Assembly: GCA_023267535.1 (NCBI GenBank) | Contig: JAHFNC010000006.1 | Coordinates: forward strand, 1 to 42,926 | Source of the DNA: a bacterium | GTDB taxonomy: Bacteria; Patescibacteriota; Minisyncoccia; Phycocordibacterales; UBA5272 | Length of the DNA: 42,926 bases | Reading direction: 5' to 3' | Shown here: positions 10,109 to 17,835 of the stretch, piece after piece | Layout of the letters: each line of letters starts with the position of its first letter | Position numbering within the stretch: the stretch's first letter is position 1 | Position numbers and translations under genes: made by a program | The notes under the pieces: model-generated | Seen by the model: only the letters and a program-made list of their open reading frames with translations | Told to the model about the DNA's origin: nothing | The model's database searches: none

Positions 10109-11980
10109 ATGACAAACGAAACAAATACAAACACAAATAGCCAAACGACTCCAGCTCCAGAAACAAAAGCCCCTTTTCATAGAGACTTCAAAAAAAATGA
10201 CAGGCCAAAAGTCAGAAGAACAAATCAAAGAGGTAGATCAACTGTCGGACCGAGATTTGATACAACTGTTTCTCTAAAAACTGAGATTGACCATATTCCT
10301 CCACTTAAAGATGGGAACATAAGAATCATTCACTTGGGTGGTGTTGAAGAAATTGGTAGAAATATGAGCATGATTGAATACAAAGATTCGATTGTGGTAG
10401 TGGATTGCGGTGTTCAATTCACTGAAGTTCACACACCTGGTATCGATTTCATTTTACCTAACGCCAGATACCTTGAAGAAAACAAACATAAAATAAAGGG
10501 GGTCATGATAACTCACGGTCACTTAGATCACATTGGCGCTATACCTTATATCATGCCTCGTATTGGAAACCCACAGATCTATGCGAGATTGTTCACTTCT
10601 CTAATGATTAGAAAAAGACAAGAGGAATTCCCTCACCTACAACCGCTTAATATAACTGTTGTAGAAAAAGACGACACCATGACCTTTGGTGATTTAAAAG
10701 TTAGATTCTTTGCAGTATCACACGCTATCCCAGATAGTATGGGAATAATAGTAGAAACCCCTTACGGAGACATTGTTCACACCGGAGACCTTAGACTTGA
10801 TCATGATGACGGAGTTCCAACTGACGCCGAGATAGACAGATATAAAATGTTTGAAGATAGAAAAGTTTTACTTTTAATGACTGACTCGACCAATTGCGAG
10901 AATCCAGGATTTTCTATTTCTGATCGTATAATTTACAGAAATATCGAAAATGTTATAAAAGAAACACCAGGAAGATTAATAGTTTCTACTTTCGCTTCTC
11001 AAGTAGAGAGAATGTTATTTATGTTGGAAACTGCGGAAAGATTCGGTAAAAAAGTTGTGGTTGAAGGAAGAAGTATGAAAACAAACGTTGAGGTTGCCAA
11101 GCTTGCCGAGATGTTAAAAGTTAAACCAGAAACTTTGATTCCAATTGATGACATGGGTAAATATCCAGAAAACAAAATGGTTGTTCTGGCGACAGGAGCG
11201 CAAGGAGAAGAATTTGCGGCTCTTGGTAGAATAGCTAACAAGGTTCATAAATACATAAAGTTAACAAAAAGAGATACCATATTGATGTCTTCATCGATTG
11301 TCCCAGGAAATGAAAGGTCTGTACAAAATCTGAAAGATAAACTATCTCGCCAAGGAGCACATCTCATTCACTACAGAACATCCGATGTTCACTCGTCTGG
11401 TCACGCCAATAGTGAAGAGTTAATTTGGATACATAAAAAAATTCATCCAAAATTCTTCGTCCCTGTTCACGGATATCACTATATGTTAAGAGTTCACGCT
11501 GACATAGAAAGAAGATTAGGAATGATGGAAGAAAATATAATTATTCCAGATAATGGAATGATAATAGAAATCATTGACCAAGGAGATAAGATTGTTCAAT
11601 TAAAAGAAAAGGCTCCTTCGGAAATGATGGTTGTTGACGGAACTTCTGTTGGAAAGATTCAAGACGTTGTTATTCGTGATAGACAAACCCTAGCTGAAGA
11701 TGGAATGTTTGTGGTTATTGGAGTTATTGACTCGCACACTAGGACACTAAAGAAATCCCCTGACTTAATCTCGCGTGGTTTCGTTTATCTAAAAGAGTCC
11801 CAAGATCTTCTATATCAAACAAGACTTTTGACGAAAAAAATTATTGAAGACTCGTTAGCAAAGAGTGGTTTTGTTAATCTTGATCAGCTCAAACAAGACA
11901 TTGCCGAAGCAACAACAAAATTCTTACTACAAAAAACAGCCAAGAGACCAGTCATAATTCCTGTTATCATCAGTGTTTAA
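10109..11980 (+). CDS. rnj: Ribonuclease J
   Basis: A 623-residue metallo-beta-lactamase/beta-CASP ribonuclease that would act in mRNA decay and rRNA processing. After a polar, basic N-terminal extension (about residues 1-55) comes GGVEEIGRNMSMIEY and the zinc motif THGHLDHIGAIP (about 135-146). HTGDLRLDHD, the beta-CASP region and HSSGHANSEEL follow, then PVHGYHYMLR. The C-terminal RNase J domain contains IGVIDSHTRTL and SRGFVYLKES. The gene starts 6 bp after the upstream stop without an SD, so it is probably co-transcribed. Confidence 0.95.
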   Translation: MTNETNTNTNSQTTPAPETKAPFHRDFKKNDRPKVRRTNQRGRSTVGPRFDTTVSLKTEIDHIPPLKDGNIRIIHLGGVEEIGRNMSMIEYKDSIVVVDCGVQFTEVHTPGIDFILPNARYLEENKHKIKGVMITHGHLDHIGAIPYIMPRIGNPQIYARLFTSLMIRKRQEEFPHLQPLNITVVEKDDTMTFGDLKVRFFAVSHAIPDSMGIIVETPYGDIVHTGDLRLDHDDGVPTDAEIDRYKMFEDRKVLLLMTDSTNCENPGFSISDRIIYRNIENVIKETPGRLIVSTFASQVERMLFMLETAERFGKKVVVEGRSMKTNVEVAKLAEMLKVKPETLIPIDDMGKYPENKMVVLATGAQGEEFAALGRIANKVHKYIKLTKRDTILMSSSIVPGNERSVQNLKDKLSRQGAHLIHYRTSDVHSSGHANSEELIWIHKKIHPKFFVPVHGYHYMLRVHADIERRLGMMEENIIIPDNGMIIEIIDQGDKIVQLKEKAPSEMMVVDGTSVGKIQDVVIRDRQTLAEDGMFVVIGVIDSHTRTLKKSPDLISRGFVYLKESQDLLYQTRLLTKKIIEDSLAKSGFVNLDQLKQDIAEATTKFLLQKTAKRPVIIPVIISV

Positions 11981-12021
11981 AATTAGATTTAGTTTTCCAC
12001 TAACAAATAGCAATCAAAAAC

Positions 12022-12027
12022 TATAAA
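12022..12027 (+). promoter_or_regulatory. -10 box of the MFS gene
   Basis: TATAAA lies 9 nt before the ATG at 12037. No SD is present, which fits a leaderless or nearly leaderless mRNA. Confidence 0.4.
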
Positions 12028-12036
12028 CTGTATCAT

Positions 12037-13206
12037 ATGCACGCAATCATAAGAAATAAGTTGCTTCTAGTCACGTATATAATGACGCTTCTATATGCGC
12101 TTCATTATGGTATTCCACTTTATGCTTCTTCGTCATTTTTGCATCAGTATTTTACTCCAAAAATGATAAGTCTGATTTATGCCGTGAGTGCACTTGTAGC
12201 CATAATAACTTCTGTACACTTCACAAAATACCTAAAAAGATATCACACTTATCGCTTCACAGTGTTTTTAGTAATAACCCAGATCATATCAACCATATCA
12301 GTAGCTTTCAGTGATAATAATTTTTTAGTAGCCTTCTTTTTCATTGCCCATTTCTTTTTATCAGCCCTTATCTTTACGGTACTTAATGTTTTCATTGAAA
12401 ATCTAAGCCCTCACGGAGAAACAGGAATGGTCAGAGGTTTATTTTTAACCCTTCTTAATTTGGGTATTGTCGTTTCGCCATTTATTGGAGCTTCCATTAT
12501 TGCTAGAGAGGGTTACGCTGCTCTCTATGTTGTTGCCGGAATAATGCTTATACCTTTTTTATTCTTTTTAAGAAAATATATGAACCATATGGAAGAGCCA
12601 ACCTATCACAACATAGATTTATGGAGTGCCTTTAGAGATGCGTGGAAAAATGAAAATCTTAGAAACGCACTTGTCGTTGTTCTTTTGCTTCAGTGTTTCT
12701 ATGTAATTATGATTATTTATTCGCCTATCTATGTGACATCGATAGGTATATCATTAACCACTTATTTATCAGCGATACTCCCTCTTGCTTTAACTCCTTT
12801 TATTTTAATGCCTTATGAGCTTGGAATAATAGCTGACACTAAGCTTGGAGAAAAAGAACTGATGATTCTTGGATTGGTAATTATGGCCATAGCAACTCTT
12901 AGTATTGCTGTAATCGAAACCACTAACGTTTTAGTTTGGCTTGCTGTATTTTTGTTTTCAAGAATTGGAGCGGCTTGTGTGGAAACAATGACCTTTTCGT
13001 ATTATTTTAAAAAAATAAGCGCCAAAGATTCTTCTTTAATTGTTTTGTTTAGCAATATGAGTAACTTAGCAACTATGATAGTGGCAGTAATCGGAATAGC
13101 TATCGCCCCTATGTTGGTTACCTATTCTGGAATTATGTTTATAATAATGGGCGTCGCACTATTATTGGGAGTTTTATTTGTAATACCAATACAAGACACA
13201 AAATAA
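12037..13206 (+). CDS. Major facilitator superfamily transporter
   Basis: A 389-residue integral membrane protein with about 11-12 hydrophobic helices. It has the MFS arrangement of two six-helix halves separated by a charged loop (about residues 180-215, containing NIDLWSAFRDAWKNENLRNA). The substrate cannot be told from sequence. The next gene starts 1 bp after its stop, so both share a transcript. A TATAAA box 9 nt upstream suggests its own promoter. Confidence 0.8.
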   Translation: MHAIIRNKLLLVTYIMTLLYALHYGIPLYASSSFLHQYFTPKMISLIYAVSALVAIITSVHFTKYLKRYHTYRFTVFLVITQIISTISVAFSDNNFLVAFFFIAHFFLSALIFTVLNVFIENLSPHGETGMVRGLFLTLLNLGIVVSPFIGASIIAREGYAALYVVAGIMLIPFLFFLRKYMNHMEEPTYHNIDLWSAFRDAWKNENLRNALVVVLLLQCFYVIMIIYSPIYVTSIGISLTTYLSAILPLALTPFILMPYELGIIADTKLGEKELMILGLVIMAIATLSIAVIETTNVLVWLAVFLFSRIGAACVETMTFSYYFKKISAKDSSLIVLFSNMSNLATMIVAVIGIAIAPMLVTYSGIMFIIMGVALLLGVLFVIPIQDTK

Positions 13207-13207
13207 T

Positions 13208-13915
13208 ATGAAAGAAATAATTGTTAATGTAAAAGAACCAGTAAGAGTAAATAAATTTCTAGGACAAAGTGGAATAGTCTCAAGAAGAAATGCTGATCAA
13301 ATAATAAAAGATAAGAAAGTTTTTATAAATGGAAAACTAGCGACTTTGGGTGAGAAAGTAAAAAATAAAGATGTCATCACTCTAAAAATAGCCGAGACAA
13401 AATTAATCTATGCTCTGTACCACAAACCAAGAGGAGATGTAACAGACAAAATAACAGAGCTGGCAGATTGTGTACCAGTTGGAAGATTAGATAAAGAAAG
13501 TGAAGGCTTACTTTTTTATACCAATGATTACCGCCTAATAGACGCTCTACTTAATCCAAAAAATAAAATAGAAAAGGAGTATGAAATCAGAGTAAGAGAA
13601 AAAGCGACTGAAAGAGTAGAGAGAATTCTATTAAACGGAATAAACACTCAAGAAGCAAGTTACGCTCCTGTTAAGAAAGTTCATATCTCAAATGAAGGAC
13701 ATTCTATAAACATAATATTAACAGAAGGTAAAAAACATGAAATAAGAAGAATGCTAAACGCTTTATATCTGACAGTTATGTCGCTACGAAGAATTCGTAT
13801 TATGAACTTTGCCTTAAGAGGAATCGCTCCTGGTAAAATCCATCACCTCAACGAAAGACAAATATCTGTATTGCTCAAGAACCTAAAGTTAGATAAAAAG
13901 GCAGAACTCAGCTAA
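13208..13915 (+). CDS. Pseudouridine synthase, RsuA/RluB/RluF family
   Basis: A 235-residue protein with an N-terminal S4 RNA-binding domain (VRVNKFLGQSGIVSRRNADQ, residues 12-31) followed by the synthase domain. The catalytic motif GRLDKESEGLL is at about residue 92; its Asp attacks the target uridine. A KKHEIRRML motif lies further on. It would modify rRNA; which site (RsuA-, RluB- or RluF-type) cannot be told. The last codons and stop lie inside the left arm of a long inverted repeat (13903-14120). Confidence 0.92.
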   Translation: MKEIIVNVKEPVRVNKFLGQSGIVSRRNADQIIKDKKVFINGKLATLGEKVKNKDVITLKIAETKLIYALYHKPRGDVTDKITELADCVPVGRLDKESEGLLFYTNDYRLIDALLNPKNKIEKEYEIRVREKATERVERILLNGINTQEASYAPVKKVHISNEGHSINIILTEGKKHEIRRMLNALYLTVMSLRRIRIMNFALRGIAPGKIHHLNERQISVLLKNLKLDKKAELS

Positions 13916-14120
13916 AAAAATAAATAACTAATTAAAAGGTCTATATTTCGTGCGAAAATTGTAAAGAACAAGGAGTCATATAGACATATGTCGACGAGTG
14001 ATGAGCAATTTACAGCCGAAATATAGGACTTTTGATAGTTAAGATAATACTGTGTCACTTTTTAAGTGACACAGTATATAAATTGTTTTGTTTAAAGCGG
14101 TTTATTTTTAGCTGAGTTCT
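13903..14120 (+). repeat. Nested inverted-repeat element at the end of the pseudouridine synthase gene
   Basis: The outer arms are 13903-13924 (AGAACTCAGCTAAAAA then AATAAA) and 14101-14120 (TTTATTTTTAGCTGAGTTCT). They are complementary except for two extra A residues, and the left arm contains the stop codon. A second helix pairs 13934-13950 with 14017-14033 (15 of 17). An apical stretch follows (13964-14006), with segments AGAACAAGGAGT, TAGACATATG and CGACGAGTGAT. It resembles the apical part of the element at 31631-31750. A further perfect hairpin lies at 14047-14077. No gene is seen here. Confidence 0.7.
14047..14077. terminator. Perfect 14-bp hairpin, possible bidirectional terminator
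   Basis: ATACTGTGTCACTT and its exact complement flank a TTT loop. It lies between two convergent genes, the pseudouridine synthase (+) and the cupin (-), which suits a shared terminator. Neither side has a strong T run, so it could instead be an RNA-stabilising hairpin. Confidence 0.5.
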
Positions 14121-14122
14121 AA

Positions 14123-14518
14123 CTAAACAACCTTTTCTCCGAATTCCTCATCTTCAGCGTCAGCAATAGCATCTTCTATGGTTTTATGAATTCTCCCATC
14201 AATATGATTTGGGGGTGAATAGACAGTGATTATTTTAACAGGTTGATTACCAACATTAATAAAGTTATGTTTAGTGTTTGGAGTGACAACAACAATACCT
14301 CCAGCTTCAACCTTACTTGTTATATCATTTAAAATAACTTCACACGTTCCAGAAATAATATAAAGTGTTTGTTCAACGTGACGATGAGTCTCTTCTCCGA
14401 CTTCACCAGCAACAGGAATAGACATCACTACCAGTTGAGTTTTTTCTCCAGTAAAAATAACTTCTCGGAAATTTTCATTCTGCATCGCCTTATCCGAAAT
14501 ATTTATTGAAAATGACAT
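14123..14518 (-). CDS. Small cupin-domain protein
   Basis: A 131-residue single-domain cupin. The first motif reads ETHRHVEQTLYIISGTCEVIL (about residues 41-61), with His residues for a metal. The second reads VVTPNTKHNFINVG. A C-terminal acidic tail (AIADAEDEEFGEK) follows. Such proteins often bind metal and isomerise or sense sugars, but no substrate can be named. Sequence near the C-terminus (TVYSPPNHIDG) resembles small cupins often annotated as mannose-6-phosphate isomerase-like. The 35 nt before the ATG hold no SD. A TATAAT farther up (about 14567) is a possible promoter. Confidence 0.82.
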   Translation of the reverse strand: MSFSINISDKAMQNENFREVIFTGEKTQLVVMSIPVAGEVGEETHRHVEQTLYIISGTCEVILNDITSKVEAGGIVVVTPNTKHNFINVGNQPVKIITVYSPPNHIDGRIHKTIEDAIADAEDEEFGEKVV

Positions 14519-14629
14519 AATTGTTGATATGTGAATAACTTATTTGTAATGGCTTGATTATAACACGGTGTGTTGCTACAATAATACCAGACAGTTGTTT
14601 CATTATCAGCTTTTAATATAGAAAACAAG

Positions 14630-14929
14630 ATGTCAAAAATGACAATCATAGAAGTCTGCAAAGACAAGAAGGGCTTGCACTATTTCAAATTGATTTCAAA
14701 AACAGGCGCAACCGTTTTCACTTCAGAAAAAAATGAAAGGAAAGCAGTTGTTATGAGTACTGTTAAGAGATTATCTGACATGGTATCAAAAGCTAAAATT
14801 GTTGATGCTGATAAAAAAGCAGATGCGGCTTCAAAAACAACTGGTAAGCAAGTGCCAAAAGCACAAGCTAAAAAAGCGGTTAAAACCGCAAAAAAAGTTG
14901 GTAAAGTTGCCAAGGAAGCAACCGCCTAA
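14630..14929 (+). CDS. DUF1508-like small protein with Lys/Ala-rich tail
   Basis: A 99-residue protein. The N-terminal half (IEVCKDKKGLHYFKLISKTG, then ATVFTSEKNERKA) resembles the YegP/DUF1508 beta-hairpin unit, which is usually of unknown function. The C-terminal third is rich in Lys and Ala (KKAVKTAKKVGKVAKE), like histone-H1-type tails, so nucleic-acid binding is possible but unproven. A TAATAT box about 10 nt before the ATG may be its promoter. A hairpin terminator follows at 14981-15018. Confidence 0.7.
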   Translation: MSKMTIIEVCKDKKGLHYFKLISKTGATVFTSEKNERKAVVMSTVKRLSDMVSKAKIVDADKKADAASKTTGKQVPKAQAKKAVKTAKKVGKVAKEATA

Positions 14930-14980
14930 ACGCATCAAACAAAGACGTCCCTTTCTTTCTCGACAAAAGAAGGATTATTA

Positions 14981-15018
14981 ACAAAATCGCTACCACCAGA
15001 GGGGCGATTTTGTGTTTA
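14981..15018 (+). terminator. Intrinsic terminator after the DUF1508-like gene
   Basis: ACAAAATCGC (14981-14990) pairs perfectly with GCGATTTTGT (15004-15013), followed by GTTT. It lies 50 nt past the stop of the plus-strand gene and before the convergent ATP-grasp gene. Confidence 0.65.
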
Positions 15019-15032
15019 AGGCCTGACTCTAA

Positions 15033-15971
15033 TTAATCGTTAACTCTACTATAAAGATAATGTCCGAGTTCACATCCAGTACTTCCAAGTGATTTCATAA
15101 ATCTTCCATCCTCTCTAAATGACGGTCTACCTTCTACATTAACAACCATATAACTATTCTTATAAGGAATAAGATCCACCAAAACAGCATCGCTTGGTTG
15201 CAAGATATCACAAACAGAAATAGCTGTATCTATAATTTTACTTTTTTCAGAATCCATACAATTTAATAAAACCTGATTGACGGAGTCCTTGTCTGGTAAA
15301 TTCTTTTTATTGTTTAATGTTTTTACCGGTATGGGAGTATAAAATCTCTCGCCTCTATAATTTGGTAAAACGGCCACAGAGAAAGTTTGCTCTTCCTTAT
15401 AACTTAAAATATGAGCATCTATTTTCTTTTCTGTAAAATAATTTATATATTTTACTAAATCTTTAAATCCCCTAACTAGAAAAGATGGCTCACAAGAATA
15501 TCTATCAAGAGCTCTAACTAATACTGGGGTATGAAAAGTTGTCCAAAACTCTTTTAGCTTAAGAATAAGTTTTTCTCCGCCTTCTGTTGATCTAATAACA
15601 ACGGTATCAGGAACTGAAAACCCATCCTGCCTTAATAAACGGTAAATGTTTTCTCTATCGTGATTTATAGGAAAGGATTGATAAGATAACATTTTGGGTA
15701 TACCCATTTTCTCTGCCAGAATATGATAATCATTATTCTTGGAAAATGTTGTATCCACAAAACAGTCCACCGAAGAAAACACCTTATGTGGATTAGTCTC
15801 AAGTCCGGCATTAAACCATTTTCCATCTTTATCAACATAAACATCAATCGCCTTATGACCCAATTTATCAAGAGATAATAAAACACTAGCACCGTCCGTT
15901 AAAGAATTTTTATGAGATATATTTCCGCCTCTAATGACAGCAACTTTAAACAGATGATTATCCGATTTCAT
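15033..15971 (-). CDS. D-alanine--D-alanine ligase-like ATP-grasp protein
   Basis: A 312-residue ATP-grasp family protein. The N-terminus (KVAVIRGGNISHKNSLTDGASVLL) resembles the Ddl start VAVLFGG..SEHEVSL. The central part (FSVPDTVVIRS, PVLVRALDRYS, then a PNYRGERFYTPIPV region) fits the Ddl layout. The C-terminal ligand motif normally seen as EVNTLPG reads VNVEGRPSFREDG, so the metal and product site has changed. It may ligate D-Ala-D-Ala for peptidoglycan or another pair of small molecules. TATAAT at 15979-15984 lies 7 nt before the ATG, without an SD. Confidence 0.65.
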   Translation of the reverse strand: MKSDNHLFKVAVIRGGNISHKNSLTDGASVLLSLDKLGHKAIDVYVDKDGKWFNAGLETNPHKVFSSVDCFVDTTFSKNNDYHILAEKMGIPKMLSYQSFPINHDRENIYRLLRQDGFSVPDTVVIRSTEGGEKLILKLKEFWTTFHTPVLVRALDRYSCEPSFLVRGFKDLVKYINYFTEKKIDAHILSYKEEQTFSVAVLPNYRGERFYTPIPVKTLNNKKNLPDKDSVNQVLLNCMDSEKSKIIDTAISVCDILQPSDAVLVDLIPYKNSYMVVNVEGRPSFREDGRFMKSLGSTGCELGHYLYSRVND

Positions 15972-15978
15972 ACTAAAG

Positions 15979-15984
15979 ATTATA
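15979..15984 (-). promoter_or_regulatory. -10 box of the ATP-grasp gene (leaderless arrangement)
   Basis: A consensus TATAAT on the minus strand ends 7 nt before the ATG at 15971. No SD is present. Confidence 0.6.
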
Positions 15985-16028
15985 TCATGTAGTAAAATAC
16001 TATAAAATAATTATATATTATAGTACTA

Positions 16029-16057
16029 TTGACAAATACAGTTATATATAGTATAAT
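16029..16057 (+). promoter_or_regulatory. Consensus sigma-70-type promoter of the 46-residue peptide gene
   Basis: TTGACA (16029-16034), a 17-bp spacer and TATAAT (16052-16057) form a perfect consensus promoter. The predicted start near 16064 gives a leader of about 22 nt ending in an SD. It is the strongest promoter sequence seen in the window. Confidence 0.85.
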
Positions 16058-16085
16058 TTACCAAGTCAGTCCTAGGGAGAAATCT

Positions 16086-16226
16086 ATGAAGAAATTGGTC
16101 ATCGGTGTCCTTTTGGTGTTCATCTTAGGGGCAATTACCGCTGTGGTGTCTGCGACAGGCACAAGCAATAATAATGCCATCGCAGGTGGAATCACTTCCG
16201 CCTTCAATCAGCAAGCCATCCGCTAA
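16086..16226 (+). CDS. Small secreted or membrane peptide (46 residues)
   Basis: The peptide starts MKKLVIGVLLVFILGAITAV, a typical signal peptide or membrane helix, with a likely cleavage near VSA/TG. That would leave a mature peptide of about 22-24 residues rich in Ser, Asn, Ala and Gly. The ATG at 16086 is preferred over an in-frame ATG at 16029 because the promoter lies inside that longer reading. AGGGAGA (16074-16080) is a good SD 5 nt before it. The stop codon lies inside the terminator stem. No family is recognised. A perfect promoter, SD and terminator on so short a gene suggest strong expression. Confidence 0.72.
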   Translation: MKKLVIGVLLVFILGAITAVVSATGTSNNNAIAGGITSAFNQQAIR

Positions 16227-16246
16227 GAAATTAGCGGATGTTTTTT
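16217..16246 (+). terminator. Intrinsic terminator overlapping the stop codon
   Basis: CATCCGCTAA and TTAGCGGATG form a perfect 10-bp stem with a GAAA tetraloop, followed by six T. The TAA stop of the peptide gene is the last part of the left arm. Confidence 0.9.
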
Positions 16247-16249
16247 GTT

Positions 16250-17479
16250 TTAAATTATTTTGCTTCTTAGTTTTTTATGATAAGAAATAGAAAATCTATG
16301 AGCTTCGGAGTTAATCAAAAGAATCTCTTTTTTATTTTGATTTATGTGAATCTTGTCTCCCAAAATATCTTTCGGCTTGTGTTTATTATCTTTCACCACC
16401 GAAACACATGGAATGTATAATCCCATTTCGGCTATTACTTTTTCTCCTGTTTGTTTTTGACCTATACCACCATCAAAAACAATTAAATCTGGAAGCCTCC
16501 ATTCTTTATGAGAAAATCTTCTTTTTAAGACCTCTCTTAAACCTCCGTAGTCATCATTAACCTTTTCAATTAATTTGAACTTCCTGTAATCTTCTTTTTT
16601 CTTTTCTTTTCCTTCAATAACCACCATAACCCCTACCCTACTTGTTCCTGAAATATGGGCAACATCATACCCTTCAATTCTAAAATCTCTATCTTTAAAA
16701 GAAACAATATCTTCTTCTTTAATTAAATTAGTATCTTTTATATGGTCTAGAGCAAAAATAGTATCTCTTGCTTCTTTTGCTTTTTCAAACAAATGTTTTT
16801 TTGCATAAGAATTCATTTCTTTTTTCAAATTATTTTGAACAGCTTTTTTGTTTCCTTCAAAAAGTTTTACAATGTTTGTTATATTTTTCTTGTAATCTTT
16901 TTCGCTAATAGCACCAATACAAACCCCAGGACACAATTTTATCTGAGCATTAAAACAAGGCTTCTTATTTATATCACTCTTATCTAAGGGAAGACATTTA
17001 TCACGATAAGGAAAAAGTTTACGAATTATTTTCATCGCTTCCGATAATTGTGTTTGTGATGGAAATGGACCGTACACTTTAAGAACATCTTTTTTTGATA
17101 ACTTTTTTTCAAAATCTCTTATTCTCATTATTAAAACTCTAGGAAATTTTTCTTTCATTATAACAACACAAGAAAAACTTTTATTATCTTTTTCTTTGAC
17201 ATTGTAAGGTGGATTATATTTTTTAATAAATAAACTTTCTAGTAACAAGGCTTCTAAGACGCTATCTGTTTTTTGAAAAGTTACTATCTTAGCAATTGTG
17301 ACCATACTTTTTATTCGTAGGCCACGAGATAAAATAACATCATCATTGAAATAACTTTTAACTCTATCAGAGAGAGATGTGGCTTTACCAATGTACAAAA
17401 TACCTCCATTTTCATCACGGAAAAAATATACACCAGAATCGCTTGGTAATTCACACTTTTTTAGGTCTTGCCTTTTCAT
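16250..17479 (-). CDS. uvrC: Excinuclease ABC subunit C, short form
   Basis: UvrC makes the two incisions in nucleotide excision repair. The protein has a GIY-YIG domain (SGVYFFRDENGGILYIGKA, from residue 15), the four Fe-S cysteines with spacing 13/8/4 (KCLP, PCFN, LCPGVC, about 162-187), and a UVR region (FEKAKEARD). The RNase H-like domain (EGYDVAHISG, DLIVFDGGIGQ, EAHRFSISYHKKLRS) ends the protein. At 409 residues it stops right after this domain, so the C-terminal tandem HhH domain of the usual form (about 600 residues) is missing. TATAAT 7 nt before the ATG suggests a leaderless mRNA. Confidence 0.93.
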   Translation of the reverse strand: MKRQDLKKCELPSDSGVYFFRDENGGILYIGKATSLSDRVKSYFNDDVILSRGLRIKSMVTIAKIVTFQKTDSVLEALLLESLFIKKYNPPYNVKEKDNKSFSCVVIMKEKFPRVLIMRIRDFEKKLSKKDVLKVYGPFPSQTQLSEAMKIIRKLFPYRDKCLPLDKSDINKKPCFNAQIKLCPGVCIGAISEKDYKKNITNIVKLFEGNKKAVQNNLKKEMNSYAKKHLFEKAKEARDTIFALDHIKDTNLIKEEDIVSFKDRDFRIEGYDVAHISGTSRVGVMVVIEGKEKKKEDYRKFKLIEKVNDDYGGLREVLKRRFSHKEWRLPDLIVFDGGIGQKQTGEKVIAEMGLYIPCVSVVKDNKHKPKDILGDKIHINQNKKEILLINSEAHRFSISYHKKLRSKII

Positions 17480-17486
17480 AGTTTGT

Positions 17487-17492
17487 ATTATA
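17487..17492 (-). promoter_or_regulatory. -10 box of uvrC (leaderless arrangement)
   Basis: TATAAT on the minus strand ends 7 nt before the uvrC ATG at 17479. No SD is present. Confidence 0.6.
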
Positions 17493-17519
17493 TAATATTA
17501 ATTCACCTTTGCCACGCGT

Positions 17520-17525
17520 TATAAA
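17520..17525 (+). promoter_or_regulatory. Possible -10 box for the two small plus-strand ORFs
   Basis: TATAAA is the best -10 candidate upstream of the 25- and 55-residue ORFs. No convincing -35 is found at the right distance. Confidence 0.25.
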
Positions 17526-17573
17526 AAAACGGGGACTCGGGTGGATATTGTACTTTAAGTTAAGGGGAAATAC

Positions 17574-17651
17574 ATGCAACTGAAAGACATCAAGAAGTTT
17601 TTAGTACTCTCACGGTCGTACCTCCTAGGAGGAAAGAAGAATGCCGTGTGA
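17574..17651 (+). CDS. Possible 25-residue leader peptide
   Basis: ATG at 17574 is preceded by AAGGGG at a suitable distance (6 nt after the G run). The reading gives MQLKDIKKFLVLSRSYLLGG followed by KKNAV and TGA. It overlaps the start of the next ORF by 11 nt in another frame, as expected for translational coupling or a leader peptide. It is basic and hydrophobic, with no recognised family. Its small size makes it uncertain; the overlap and SD are the only evidence. Confidence 0.4.
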   Translation: MQLKDIKKFLVLSRSYLLGGKKNAV

Positions 17652-17808
17652 AAGAGATTGCATATGTTGCAACTGCGATGTCCCAGAAGACCCGATGACA
17701 ATAACTTTGCCAGACGGCAAGGAAATTGTCTCGATGCTACCAGGATGTCATCCGCAAGTTCATTTCAAGCCATTCAAAGAAGTGGCTCGAGCAGAGCAGT
17801 CACCATAA
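17641..17808 (+). CDS. 55-residue Cys-rich small protein
   Basis: A strong SD (AGGAGG at 17627-17632) lies 8 nt before the ATG. The protein begins MPCERDCICCNCDVPEDP, with five Cys in the first twelve residues, and later has GCHPQVHF. This could bind zinc or another metal, although no known family is recognised. Codons are less A/T-ending than in neighbouring genes. The SD is half of a perfect palindrome, CCTCCTAGGAGG, so it could be masked by pairing. It overlaps an upstream 25-residue ORF and is followed by a hairpin terminator, giving a self-contained unit between uvrC and uvrA. Confidence 0.65.
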   Translation: MPCERDCICCNCDVPEDPMTITLPDGKEIVSMLPGCHPQVHFKPFKEVARAEQSP

Positions 17809-17835
17809 CTAGAAATAAGTCCTAAAAGGACATAC

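Noticed and set aside
14799-14981. A 60-codon Lys-rich plus-strand ORF
   Set aside because: It is a shifted reading of the Lys/Ala-rich tail of the DUF1508-like gene and has no SD.
16029-16226. A 65-codon version of the secreted peptide starting at 16029
   Set aside because: Its first codons overlap the TTGACA and TATAAT of the promoter. The ATG at 16086 has an SD and gives a clean signal peptide.
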